Of a DNA stretch of 64,000 nt, positions 35,176 through 45,689 are shown piece by piece; positions within the stretch are counted from its first letter, which is position 1, and each line of letters starts with the position of its first letter. The translations under genes were made by a program, and so were the position numbers. Source of the DNA: Tipula vernalis. Lineage: Eukaryota > Arthropoda > Insecta > Diptera > Tipulidae. The stretch covers positions 188,452,561-188,516,560 of the forward strand of contig OY282560.1 in NCBI GenBank assembly GCA_958295665.1. Direction: 5' to 3'. The notes under the pieces are model-generated. The model searched no databases and was not told the origin of the DNA. It saw nothing but the letters and a program-made list of their open reading frames with translations.

Positions 35176-35518
35176 ATTTTATTGCCATATATGCTCTGGA
35201 TTACCAGTTATTAGAATTACATAGCCACAACGATGGTAGTACTCGAATTACTTCGAGGCGAGAATAAATTGAGTTAAAAATTCTGTTCACTTCTGTGCAA
35301 TTTCACAAATTGGTTTCAGGAACCCCCTTTTCCTTTGATTCCCCTAAAATTATTTATTGCCATACATGCCCTATTTTATCATTAATATGAATTGTATGAT
35401 AGTATTCGAAGTGATTCGTTACAAGAATGACGAGTTTTTATGAATTAATAAAATTAAATCTAACAGTGTAAAGGAATTGTAAGGTTTTGGAGAAGTTTAG
35501 GAAAAACTTCACGTGCAT
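35174..35518 (-). repeat. FB-II right inverted arm
   Basis: Reverse complement of the left arm. The switch from direct to inverted orientation occurs in the middle of a monomer at about 35174. Confidence 0.88.
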
Positions 35519-35939
35519 CTTAAATTAGCGTTTTCAATTCCGGAATCATCGAAACTAAAATATGTAAAATATATAGATATTTCGGAACACCGGAATTCCG
35601 GATTCCGGAATTAGATGCTCTAGTTTCCTCCAATTCTTTAGACAAAATTTCTAAACCATTACAAAATCCGAACGCGTTACAAAATTTCAATTACACTCTA
35701 TATGTAGTAAGGTTTTTACAATCGATATAAAATGGCTTTGACCCATAAAATTCTGTGTCATTTTTAGTTTCATCTCAATTTTATGAGAATAAGAAGAATC
35801 TCTTTTTCTTAATTACTTCTTTTAAATAAAAGAATTTGCTAAACTTAATTACTTGTAGTTTAATCGAGTTTAAATCAAAAATATCGATTTTTTTGATTTT
35901 TTAATAAAAATCGGATAAAATACAAACCCTGCTAGCAAG

Positions 35940-36645
35940 TTACTACACAAATGAATATTGGGGCCGTCGGGAGAGATGCGGTAGGAGATAGTGAACGTTT
36001 AACTCTATTTAGCATGGAGGGTCGGACACAACACTATTTTTCGCGGTTACAATATACTTACCCAATATATGTACATTGTTATAGTGAGAAAAATAAAAAA
36101 CTGAAACCAGGCACGGTAGAACTTGGACAAACGCTAAATATTCACAACTTTACAAACTATCCTTATAGTGATATGAGTAACTGTGTAGAGTTTGTCTATC
36201 TATTTCTTTTGAACAGTAATAGAAGAAAATTTTTGGGTCTTGGACGTTTGTAGAAAGTAACGAAACTGCACAAAAATTCAAATGAATTAAAAACTACTCT
36301 AATATAAAACCAACACAAAGTAACCAAATAAACCAAATAAATTTTAATCAAAGTGAAAGGTTTTTTATTTTGGTATGTACAGTAGTTTTCTTCTTTAACC
36401 CTTAAGTCATCTGTAAAACAACCCCTTAAAGTTTTTTTTTTAAATTTTATTTTTGTTTTTATTTTTGTTGTTCATATTCTTTCCCCGAACCATGAAACAA
36501 TAATAGCAAAACGAAATATGTACTATAACTATAATTTTATGTAAAAATATTTTTGAAAATAGAAAAAAAGCTTTTTAAAAAATTATACAACCGGAAAAAA
36601 GAAGAAAATACAAAACAAAAAATAGAAAAAACAAAGAAAACTTAC
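35940..36645. other. Non-coding, possibly intron of the host gene
   Basis: The 100-codon plus-strand frame at 35951-36253 has no recognisable motif and is not called. The donor site at 36645-36641 makes this region intronic, at least at its right edge. Confidence 0.4.
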
Positions 36646-36873
36646 TCTTCTTCCAGCTTCGTTGTTATGTAAATTCATTAAACTTCTTGCTTTTATTGAA
36701 CCACTACCACCTTTCCCAAAACGTCCACCACCTCCTCCTCCTCCTCCTCCACCGCCACCATTTAATTTTTGATTTCTATTATTTTTGCGTCCACCGCCCG
36801 GCATATCCCATGTTGTACCATGATTTTCCAAACTAAACACTTTCGAATTTAGAATTTCACGATTGATTTTTTC
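36646..36873 (-). CDS. Host gene exon (downstream of the two), Gly-rich
   Basis: 76 codons. The acceptor TTTAATTACAG lies just upstream (minus strand) and the donor GTAAGT follows 36646. Both junctions are phase 0, in frame with the exon at 36953-37214. It begins EKINREILNSK, then GTTWDMPGGGRKNNRNQ, a run of 12 Gly coded by a GGT/GGA repeat, then RFGKGGSGSIKARSLMNLHN. Basic and Gly-rich composition suggests a nucleic-acid- or ribonucleoprotein-related role, which is inference only. I do not recognise the protein. The open frame beyond the donor (to 36583) is intron. Confidence 0.75.
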
Positions 36874-36952
36874 CTGTAATTAAACGAATTTTTTTTTTTT
36901 TGGTTTATTTTAACTTGTCAATAACATCCGGGGAAATTATTATATTATTTAC

Positions 36953-37214
36953 CTGTAATTCATGCATTTCCTTTTCTTGTAATTTAGTATTTAAAATTTC
37001 TTTTGTTATTTTCTCTTGTAGCTCAATTAAATCTTCGGGCTTAAATTTATTTGAATTTTCTCCATCCTGATTTCCATCTGCCGCTATCGTCGTATCATTT
37101 TGCATTTGATGTAGCTTGTCATGTATTTTGGTACTGTTTTGTGGTATTGTAACCAAACCACGTGTACCACGTTTTCTTTCTCTTTCTCGTATGTCGATAA
37201 ATGTTTGTGAAAAT
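36953..37214 (-). CDS. Host gene exon (upstream of the two)
   Basis: One base plus 87 codons. The acceptor TTTCATTTTCACAG precedes 37214 on the minus strand, and the donor ACAG|GTAAAT follows 36953. It reads FSQTFIDIRERERKRGTRGL, then VTIPQNSTKIHDKLHQMQ, a polar linker, and a helical segment LIELQEKITKEILNTKLQEK. That segment is echoed by EKINREILNSK at the start of the next exon. The frame is phase 2 to the previous exon, which lies upstream beyond recognisable limits. The 234-codon frame in this area includes intron upstream of the acceptor. The gene is unidentified. Confidence 0.75.
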
Positions 37215-38123
37215 CTGTGAAAATGAAATAAAATATGTATGGTTAAATTACTATCTTTTCGACCGTAAAGACTATACCTTGCTAACAATTCTTCGTGCCG
37301 AGTAAAAATTCTCAGATTTTTTTTACCCCAAAAAAGTAGAATAATAAAGAAAAACAGTTTTTCCGAATAAAACAATATATGTACGTATCCACAAATAAAA
37401 TAAAAGAAAAAAGTTTTCATTTTGTGAGAGAGGAAAATCGTAGACAAGTACAAATGTATATGCATATAAAAAATAATGGAAAATGTAGACGAATCGACAA
37501 CAAAAAAACATTTTTCTAGGATAAATAATTTTCTGTACATTTTCGTTATTATTTTGTACGCCTGGTACAAATAGATAGAAAATATATTCAATTTTCCGTA
37601 ATTTTCCATTAAAATATTGTATTTTAATTTATTTTCGGAAAATTCAAATTTGTTTATTATTTTAATTTTATATGTTTGCGTTTTTTTGTTTTTATTTGCG
37701 CAAAATAGAAAAACTAAATAAAAACGTTTAAAATGAAAAAAGAAAATTTATTTTGGAAAGTAAATTATAAAAAGGTTTTCTACACTGTGAATCAATGTGG
37801 TTTGTGTATTGGATAAGAATTTCTACAAAATGTCAAAGCATATGATATGGAAAAACAACTGTAGGTACAACATAAAAAAATCATCTCTTTAGGGATGAAA
37901 ATTAATAAATTTGGGCTGATTGTTTTACAATAACGCTTGCGGACCAATACTAAGAGTAAATAAACTAAATTCGATAAATGCATTTAAGGTTTTGAAAAAA
38001 GAAGGATTAACCCTCGTCAGTATGGGTCATTATACTTACATAGAATAGATATATAGATATTATTATTATTTGATTACACAGTCTTATTTAATAACTTGAG
38101 CATTACAATTATTATAGAGATCA
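37215..38123. other. Intron or intergenic sequence, AT-rich
   Basis: Upstream side of the host exons. No further exon with splice sites was recognised. The minus-strand frames at 37323-37511 and 37792-37983 have no motif. Confidence 0.4.
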
Positions 38124-40053
38124 GGGCCCTATTGCACCAACTACTTATCACTTATTACTTATCAACTTATCATAATTTTTGATAATTTTCTGTTGTACCA
38201 AATTGAAATTTGATAAGTATTTAATTGAGTTATAATAAGTGATAAGCACTCACTTATCAAAATTAAGTTGCACCAATTTGCGAAATGATAAATGATAAGT
38301 ACTATTTTGATAAGCGGTGAGTTTGAGGTTTTTGATAATTTTTTCGTAGTTCTGTTGCACCAAAAGTTTTAACTTATCAATAATCGACTACTTTAATGAT
38401 AACTTATCCAAAATATCAATAAGAAAAATTTCACTACTCAAAAAAATTGATAAGAGCTACAAATTGTTGTGGTATGACGGAAGTCTGTTAAAAACGTTTT
38501 TTTTTTGCTGTTATTGGTAAGATGAGAACTTTTGTTCAATTTTAAAAGAGTACAAATGATAATGACAATAAATGATAACTTTAATTTCAAAATTTATGCC
38601 GCTATGTTATTGTATTCTAATAAGTTATGATATTAAGTCAAAGTAAGAACAATTTCATTCTGTTCGATTTATCATAGAGGTAAGACAGTTGTTTTTCGAT
38701 ATTTTAAAATTAATATAAAACTATCAAATATGGGTATTATATCAACTTTAGTGAACAAAAACTGAAATTTATTAAACGAAAAATAATTTTTATAAATAAA
38801 TGCGTCGGTTCGAAAGATTATTCGAGGATGAAAACGAAAGAAGAAATCGTGTAGTGAAAGCCAGAACCAAATATTTTCTGGACTCGCGAGTGATAAAATA
38901 TTTTCGTTTGTCACATGAACAAATTGAGCACGTATTATTAAAAATCGGAGCAAATTTACACCATGGAACCGACCGAAACTGCGCATTCAGTCCTCTATAG
39001 CAACGACTAACAACACTGCATTGGTTAGGAATATCCAGGATAGAAGTTTCTTGAGTTGGGTGGTTACCCCCAGGTAGTTGGTTGCTTCGTTGGAATAATG
39101 ATTAATATAAGTAGATGCACCTACGGTCAATGAGGAACACTTTGCGAATCGACATGGAAAACATTCACTGAATGCAATGATGGTGTGTGGCCCAGACCGC
39201 AGCTTTTATGCAGTAAATTCAAAATAGCCAGGTAGTATCCTTGAATCCAGAGTATTGCCATATACAAGGTTATTTAGTAATTTTGAGTCTTGTTTTCGCC
39301 CGTTCCCCGGTGCTGTGATTTCGGGTGACAGTGCTTTCCCTTAAAGATTGGCTTATCCCACCAATGCGAAGAAATCCGGATGAATAATAGAGCAAAGATT
39401 TAATCGTGCTCATAAGTGGACGAGACGAATAGTGGAAAATCATTTTGGTTTGTATATGACGATTACAATTTTTGTATAATGTAGTTAAATTCAATTTATT
39501 TGTTAATAGGAATTCTCTTAATTCATTTGTTATGAAAATAAATTGTTTACGTTTAGAAAAGAGAATTTATTTTAAAAGCAACAAAAGAAAAGTTTTACAA
39601 TTGATTCTAAACACTGAAATAAGAACTCTCAATTGAGAAAGGTCGTTTATTATTATATATGTACATGCAAAATTGTTGTTGCTATTAAATTACAGAATAA
39701 CAATTTTTTGATTGTTTTGCTATATATGTACATAGGTACAAAACCATTGTTTAACATATAAAATGTGCAGAAAGCATATTATTTGGCAAACACTATCACA
39801 TTTATAGAATTTTTGTATAGATCATTACAACTTATCATAAAAATTTGATAATTCGTCAATTGATAAGTTATAGATAATTTGATGTGCAACGCTTATCACT
39901 TATCATTATCAAAATTTGATAAGTTTTCAAATTGATAAGTGAGTGAGATTTTGTTATTTTTGGTGAAACACTTATCACTTATCATTATCAAAAAAACTAA
40001 CTTATGATAAGTTGATAAGTAATAAGTGATAAGTAGTTGGTGCAATAGGGCCC
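38124..40053. mobile_element. PIF/Harbinger-type transposon, decayed
   Basis: Tips GGGCCCTATTGCACCAACTA and, inverted, the same at 40053. The inner ~200 bp on both sides are packed with TTATCA/TGATAA repeats. The remnant inside shows Harbinger DDE motifs. The length is 1,930 bp. No clear 3-bp duplication was found (left TCA, right AGT). Confidence 0.8.
38800..39400 (+). pseudogene. Harbinger transposase remnant
   Basis: 66 codons from 38800 (MRRFERLFEDENERRNRVVK ... YFRLSHEQIEHVLLKIG) match the N-terminus of DDE_Tnp_4-type Harbinger transposases. Then a TAG, LTTLHWLG, FLELGGYPQVVG, and, near 39318, AVISGDSALPLKDWLIPP, which corresponds to the conserved GDSGYPLxPWLxTP block. The region between is shortened and frame-broken, so the enzyme is dead. 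Confidence 0.8.
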
Positions 40054-40347
40054 AGTTTTCAGAAACTTTACAACTATGGTAATATTTATTGATTTTTTTT
40101 TTTTTTTTTAATTATTAATTATGTTTGAAAATTTATTATACAATACGATATTAGGAAAAACTAATTGAAAAACCTTATAATCTAATCCTTATACTAAGAT
40201 ACGAGTAAGACAATACAAACTGACAAATACATATAATTAGTTTAAAATAATAATTGTTAAGACTGACAATATGTTCAGCTTATTTGTTAAATTCATGGGG
40301 AAAAACCACTTACTTATAAGTGAGTTGGTATGATGTCTGCAACTAAA

Positions 40348-41900
40348 TTAAAAATGTGTATTTATGTGATTTAAGTAATCATTAAAAGATGAAACATTGG
40401 ACATGATATGGAGGCGCCGAGTTGAAAAATATCGTGGCTTACCGTGTATAATTTTTAAGCACTTATTTTGTATTATTTGTAATTTTTTGCGATGGGGATT
40501 GGCACAGAAACTCCAGGCCGGGAAACCATAAGTAATAATAGGTCGTATTACTGACGTATACAATAGTAATTTACTCTTCTTAGATAGATTTGATCTTTTA
40601 CTGCTTAGTGAATAAAGCATCTTAATTAGTCGCTGTGATTTTTCTATAACCAAGTCTAAATGATTTTTAAATGTTAATTTTTTATCGAGATTGATACCTA
40701 AATATTTTACGTTTTCATTCCACTAAATAACTGAATCATTGACTTTTAATATATTATTATTAGGCAGATTTCTTGCTGCTCTTCTTCTTGTGAAAAATAT
40801 AGCTTATGTTTTTTCACAGTTTAAGTTAATATGCCATTTTTGGCAGTAATCTATAAGTGCATCAATATTATGTTGAAGCGTATTAATAATAGTATCAGGA
40901 CAGCTTGGAGCTTGAGTCATCTGTATATAATCTAACAATAGATACTCTAAAAATAGATTGAATATCAGCAGTGAAAATGCTGTAGAGTGTAGGAGACAGC
41001 ACTGCGCCTTGAGGAACACCGCTAATTACACTTCGAAATGTTGATGTTTTATCTTCGATAGATATAAAGAAGAAGCGGTTGCTAATAAAGCTTACAATTA
41101 GGCAGGGAAATTTAGAATTATCATTTTATATATTAAACCGTTTCGCCAGACTCTATCGAATGCTTTTTCTATATCAAATAGAAGAAGCCCAGTAGAAAGC
41201 TTATTGGATAAGTTATTCCTGATAGTATTCTTCAGTCTATTTAATTGATGGGTGGTGGAATGTTCATCCCGAAATCCAAATTTTGCTTTTGGGAGAACAT
41301 TATTTGATACAATAAAATGATTTAATCTTTTAAGGATGGAACGTTCAAACAGTTTACCCAGAGAACTTAAAAGACTTATGGGCCTGTAACTGTTTGGGCT
41401 GCTCCTCTCCCTTCCAGATTTATGAACTGGTATTACACGGGCTATCTTTCATTTATTAGGAAAGTAGGAGAGCCTGTAATATGTTTTGAAAAGTTGGGTC
41501 AAAAATACTATGGCTTTACGAGGAAGATTTTTAATTAATCGATTGTTTAAGTTATCTGCCCCGAGTGCTTTATTTATTTTCAGTTTCCGGGTATAATTTT
41601 GGAGTTCACTGGGTTTTATTATCATCGAACCATTCAATTTATTAAAACCAGTCGAGAATTTATTATCAAAATAACTTTTAGTGTTACCTACAACACCACT
41701 GTGTTACCTACGACTCCACATCTTGTTTGTGTTATTATTCTTATTGATATCAGCTAAGATTCTTTGAAATCTAAGATTCCTAATATATTGGATTTCAGCC
41801 CAGATTTTTTCGTTTAATACTTTAACGATTGCTTTAAGGTACGTATTACGAGTTCTTAGATATTGCCGACGCCGCACGTTGCGCAATTTTATTAACATTT
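40348..41900 (-). pseudogene. Minus-strand Jockey-type reverse transcriptase
   Basis: Pieces in order: 41898-41704 (linker), 41637-41449 (KINKALGADNLNNRLIKNLP), then PNSYRPISLLSSLGKLFE near 41390, FDIEKAFDRVW near 41155, and VISGVPQGAVLSPTLYS near 41030. The palm box is frame-shifted (41019-40804 reads LLLDYIQMTQAPS where xYADDTxxxS is expected). The thumb and C-terminal part (KSKLLLYTSVIRPIITYGFP) lie at 40653-40348. Many breaks. Confidence 0.85.
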
Positions 41901-42059
41901 TAATTTGATCAGGGATAGTTAATGGGTGAGCATCTTTACTTTTATTAGTAAAGTTAGGAATTGCTAAGCCTTTGGCTTTAAATATAACATTATTGAAAAA
42001 TTCAATAAGTTAATCTATTTGTTCCCGTCATTGTATATTCAGAATTGGTGACTTTGATG

Positions 42060-42720
42060 TTAAATCGATTTATTGATTTGAATGTCACCATAGTTTATTC
42101 CGAGTAAAACAGGAAAATGTTCCGAACTAAGTTCATATTTAGTTTTCAAATCGGTTATAATGCTGTTGTTGTTTGTTAATAAAAAATCTAGTACAGAGCT
42201 GTATTTTGAATTAGGAGAAAAGTAAGTGGGTTCCGTAGGGTTTTCAATTACAAAATTACTATTAACTAAATCGTTATACAAGACTATTCCGGCTCTATTA
42301 CTTTTAAAGTTATCCCGAAGCCTGTGTTTGGCATTAAAGTTCGCCACAGATCAGATAAGATGAGTTAGATTTAGTTAGTATTTGTATGTCACTAGCAAAA
42401 TCTTTTAAGATCGCATTTGATGTTCCACCGGGGAAATAAGCAGCTACAATTATAACTTCACCAAATGGAGGACCAATAGTAATGGCCAAGGCTACTATTA
42501 TTTTTAAGTTAAGGGCAGGCAATAGAGTGTGATTAATCAATTTATTCATAATAATAGATACTCCCTCATGTGGCGAACGCAATCTATCTAGTCTGTCAAC
42601 CTTGAACTTAGGATGTTACACTACATTATCTGGTTTAAGCCCAGTTTCTGGGCTACCAAGTAGCGTTCCAAATACAACAATTTAGCCGCTTCATCATTAT
42701 TTAAGATTATGTAGATATTT
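42060..42720 (-). pseudogene. Minus-strand Jockey-type endonuclease
   Basis: 42582-42334 gives GEVIIVAAYFPGG and SNSSYLICGEL. The next frame (42347-42060) gives NFNAKHRLRDNFKSNRAGI (usually GDFNAKH, so the Asp block spans the shift), FVIENPTEPTYFSPN and SSEHFPVLL, the SDH-type His box (SEHFP). A shift near 42340 breaks the domain. Confidence 0.85.
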
Positions 42721-42789
42721 AATTGACAGTCGGAAACATACCTCGAACTGTTCTGTTTTATTTGAACATTTTGACAAATTGCGGAGAAT

Positions 42790-43736
42790 ATCGCTTATAA
42801 GTGATTGAAGCTCCGATTCTGTAAATAAATTATTATTGTTAGTATTACAAGTATTATTGTTATTAGAATTAATAAAATTGATATTATTATTTGACTTCTA
42901 TTGCGAGTATTCACGCTGTGAAACTCCTTTGTGTTGGTTAGGTTTGGATGTTGAGTCCTTCGGGTCTGAAGATTATGTATTTTCCGGTTTATGAGAATAT
43001 TCTCTTTGATTAATTGATATTCTTTTAATTTATTAAAATCTTTTGAACTGGTGAGATGGGCGGCACCACAATTACCACATTTGTAATTAATCGGATCCAA
43101 ATTACATTCACTTGGTTTGCACTGCATTTACCACACTTTAATTTTTTGTTGCAATGAGATGAACCGTGCCCAAACATTTGACAATGGCGACATTGAGTCG
43201 GTAAGTTTGTATTATTAGAGTAGTGTGAAAAACGCACTGCTGTATGGTGAATATGTTTAATTTTGTGCAGCATTTGCATTTTTACATGAATATTTTTAAA
43301 TTTAACCAGAAAGAATTTAAAAACTGTTTTGGCATCAGGTAATTTTTTATAAATTGTATGAATACTGATGATGTTATCTTGGTCGATACTGTGTTGATGT
43401 AGTCCAGTTTTTATATCATCATGTTAAATCATCGGTTGGATTATCGGCTGACAATGATAAACAATCAAAACGGTTATCAGTTGAAATATTTGCTTGTGTA
43501 TTTACAGTTTCTGTTTCCATGACGATTTCATTGACCAAATTAGATGATGCGGTAGCGTGTTTAACAGAAACGTTAATATTATTGGGCATTGTACTTCCGG
43601 ACGGAATTAATAGATTGTTTTGCTTAAGTAATTCAAGATTATTACTTTTAGCTTGTTTAAGTGATTTTATTTTATTTAAATATGAGGCGGCGGTATTTCC
43701 GTCACTATTGTTTTTAACAAGCGGCTTTCTTGCCAT
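42790..43736 (-). pseudogene. Minus-strand Jockey-type ORF1 (Gag-like)
   Basis: 43736-43419 starts MARKPLVKNNSDGNTAASYL. After a stop the frame continues with KNIHVKMQMLHKIKHIHHTA, then knuckles CRHCQMFGHGSSHCNKK and KCGKCSANQ, and in a shifted frame YKCGNCGAAHLTSS. Three CCHC-like units are typical of Jockey ORF1. At least three breaks. Confidence 0.8.
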
Positions 43737-43830
43737 TTTGGTTGATCAAACTAATCCGTTAAGTGTTCGCATAATAATATTACACGATTTGATATCACTA
43801 CTATTTCACTTTTTATTTTATTAATTATTT

Positions 43831-44215
43831 GTTATGTATTAACACAAATAAATATAAAATTAGAATAATTTGGTGTGTATCGCTACAACGACCAAATTGA
43901 ACTGTGCATTATACTTAAATTAACGTATGCGATGAGTCTCTCGAACTCATATGGTATTTTTACATTAAAATCAAGTTTATTAAATATTTTAATATTTATT
44001 TTAGAAATTCAGCGTATAACAGTTCATTTAAAACATAAAAACAATTAAACAAATAGTTGTTGTTTATTCATTCGTCCAAGTACAGGAGGACACATGCAGC
44101 AACTACGTTTTTTTTTGGTGTTAGTACCTATCTTTTTAAGTATAGGTACAATATTTTGAAGATTTGATTCTAACTACTAGATAAAACTTGTTGTACAACA
44201 TCTTTGGTTAATTTG
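43831..44215. other. Non-coding, no recognised feature
   Basis: AT-rich flank between the minus-strand Jockey-type element and the piggyBac remnant. Confidence 0.35.
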
Positions 44216-44219
44216 GAAA

Positions 44220-45154
44220 GATGCGCAGACTGACTTTGAATGTTTGGCATATATTACCAAAACTTCCTAGAATAGTTTACGGCGATTATTGCGTTCGGTA
44301 ATCTTCCATTCAGGATATAAATTTATCGAAACCACAATGAATATTAGATTTATGAATGTCAAAGTATGTTCCCCAAATGTGAAATCACCGTCAGATGATA
44401 GCTTGTGAAGCTGTCGCAGATCCACCTAACCTTCATTCGGTAATCGGTATTTGTCCCGATTTGACTTATTGTCGAAAAGATATTCTGCTTTAATAGGGTA
44501 CAAATGAATCATCGATTGTCACATTTTCTCTTCTGATAAATTGGCATTTACCATATCCCAAATTTGTCGTAAAGGAGTCAATTTAACACGGTTTCTTCTA
44601 GCGGTGCGAGTTGTTTTATTATCGAACCTCATAAACTTGCAAAATAACTTAAATCTGTGGCAAAACTTGCTTAATTTGAATAAAATATTCCCTAATAGAG
44701 GATGCCAAAATTCCTGCAAATCTGATACACCCTGTTTATTTAGACCGGCGTTGATCCACAATCCGATGCAACAGCGAACCTCAACTTCGTTTTTTAGCTT
44801 CTAGATTTCTGCACGTTTTTCTTAAGTGTAGTAGTTAGTACAGCACGATAAGTTTGAATCTATACGTATTTTATGTTATTGTTGATCTCGCCTCTAATAA
44901 GGTTACAAGAAGGTATCCTTCTTTTATTTTTTAATTGGATGCCATCTTTCGTACTTTATTTCAATAACATTCCGAGCATCTTCGGATTTACAATCCAAAA
45001 TGTTATCCTTACTCTCATCATCACTTTCTTCCAAAGCAGCTTCAACTTCTTCTTCCGTCCACATATGCTTTTGCGGGTTGGCATACTTTAGAACATTACA
45101 AAACTTTACATTTTTATTTGAACAATTTGCACACGAACTTACCTTGTCCTTCAC
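44220..45154 (-). pseudogene. piggyBac-type transposase remnant
   Basis: On the minus strand, 45154-44924 carries a CxxC-containing start and an acidic stretch (WTEEEVEAALEESDDESKDN), like the acidic N-terminus of piggyBac proteins. 44761-44519 reads FMRFDNKTTRTARRNRVKL followed by TPLRQIWDMVNANL. This is the conserved block just before the first catalytic Asp (usually MRFDNK.TR..R...DKLA..R.IWD). Further fragments (YPIKAEYLFDNKSNRDKY) continue to about 44220 with stops. The catalytic core is not intact and the ends were not found. Confidence 0.75.
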
Positions 45155-45510
45155 TTGTTCAATTGCCGTCCATTATGTAGGTACGTAAATTTGAACTACT
45201 TGATAAATGAACAAGTACCTAACAACACTTAATAATAGCCAATTATTCTATCAGACTCATCGTGTAAGGATTTGTTTTTATTTTGAAAATGATGTCTCAT
45301 ATTTACCTTTACGCGTATAATTTTTTTGATCACGAATAATATAATATTAAAATAAATTTAGCCCAATTTGTCTGAAAATAGTTTTTTACAGATCAAACTT
45401 AAAATAAGCCTCCGAGACTCAAGCCGTACTGATTAGGGTTAAAAATAACAATTTGTAAGTAGTTTTCGAATTGTGTTTATATTGTGTTATAATATATTTT
45501 ATATCAAAAA
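45155..45510. other. Non-coding, no recognised feature
   Basis: AT-rich sequence with no motif that I can name. Confidence 0.35.
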
Positions 45511-45566
45511 AAAATGTTTAGCAGCTCTGAAGATGAACAGAAATTCTGTTCGAAACGCTAGCTAAA
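45511..45566 (+). other. Structured motif like Penelope-type element ends
   Basis: CTCTGAAGATGAACAG, AAATT, CTGTTCGAAACGC forms a 6-bp hairpin (GAACAG/CTGTTC) between CTGAAGA and GAAAC. An outer TTTAGC/GCTAAA pair could close it. CTGAAGAxG-hairpin-CGAAACG motifs are, to my recollection, common at Penelope-like element ends and resemble hammerhead cores. No Penelope RT or GIY-YIG sequence lies nearby, and an extra T sits between the core and stem II. Confidence 0.35.
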
Positions 45567-45689
45567 TAACGGTTTTGGAAAATATAGGCTAAAATACCAG
45601 TTTTTTAATTTTTAATAAATACGGGTCATTACCAGTTTTTTCCACCTCGGTACGCTTTGGAAGACCACAATAAAAAATTAATCGAACTT

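Larger units (their letters stand above)
31935..35518. mobile_element. Foldback element FB-II with internal 175-bp satellite-like array
   Basis: Flanked by an exact 8-bp duplication CTTAAATT (31927-31934, 35519-35526). The tips read ATGCACGTGAAGTTTTTCC on both sides, inverted. Inverted arms of ~345 bp (31935-32280, 35174-35518) enclose 17 direct monomers of 175 bp. No coding capacity. The architecture recalls tetris of Drosophila virilis, a foldback element from which a satellite arose (established knowledge). Confidence 0.92.
24315..35931. mobile_element. hAT-like non-autonomous element carrying nested insertions
   Basis: The left end is CAGGGTTTATCTGATTT and the right end, inverted, CAGGGTTTGTATTTTATCCG. 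The flanking 8-mers are GTAGCAAG (24307-24314) and CTAGCAAG (35932-35939), one mismatch, fitting the hAT target pattern nTnnnnAn. After removing the nested MITE/BEL and FB-II insertions, about 820 bp of own sequence remains (24315-24673, 31882-31934, 35527-35931). No transposase remnant was seen. Confidence 0.72.
40093..43830 (-). mobile_element. Jockey-type non-LTR retrotransposon, minus strand
   Basis: The poly(A) tail appears as T17 at 40093-40109, so the 3' end is here. ORF1 with zinc knuckles and ORF2 with endonuclease and RT follow in the right order towards 43.8 kb. It abuts the Harbinger element at 40053 with a 40-bp gap. All ORFs carry stops or shifts. The 5' end near 43830 is approximate. 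Confidence 0.85.

Noticed and set aside
35951..36253. 100-codon frame beside the hAT end
   Set aside because: No recognisable domain, no splice or start context. May be chance.
36905..37609. 234-codon minus-strand frame as one continuous gene
   Set aside because: The first ~130 codons are AT-rich, low-complexity intron-like sequence upstream of a strong acceptor. Only 36953-37214 is kept as an exon.
38121..40056. 3-bp target duplication for the Harbinger element
   Set aside because: The flanking triplets are TCA and AGT and do not match.
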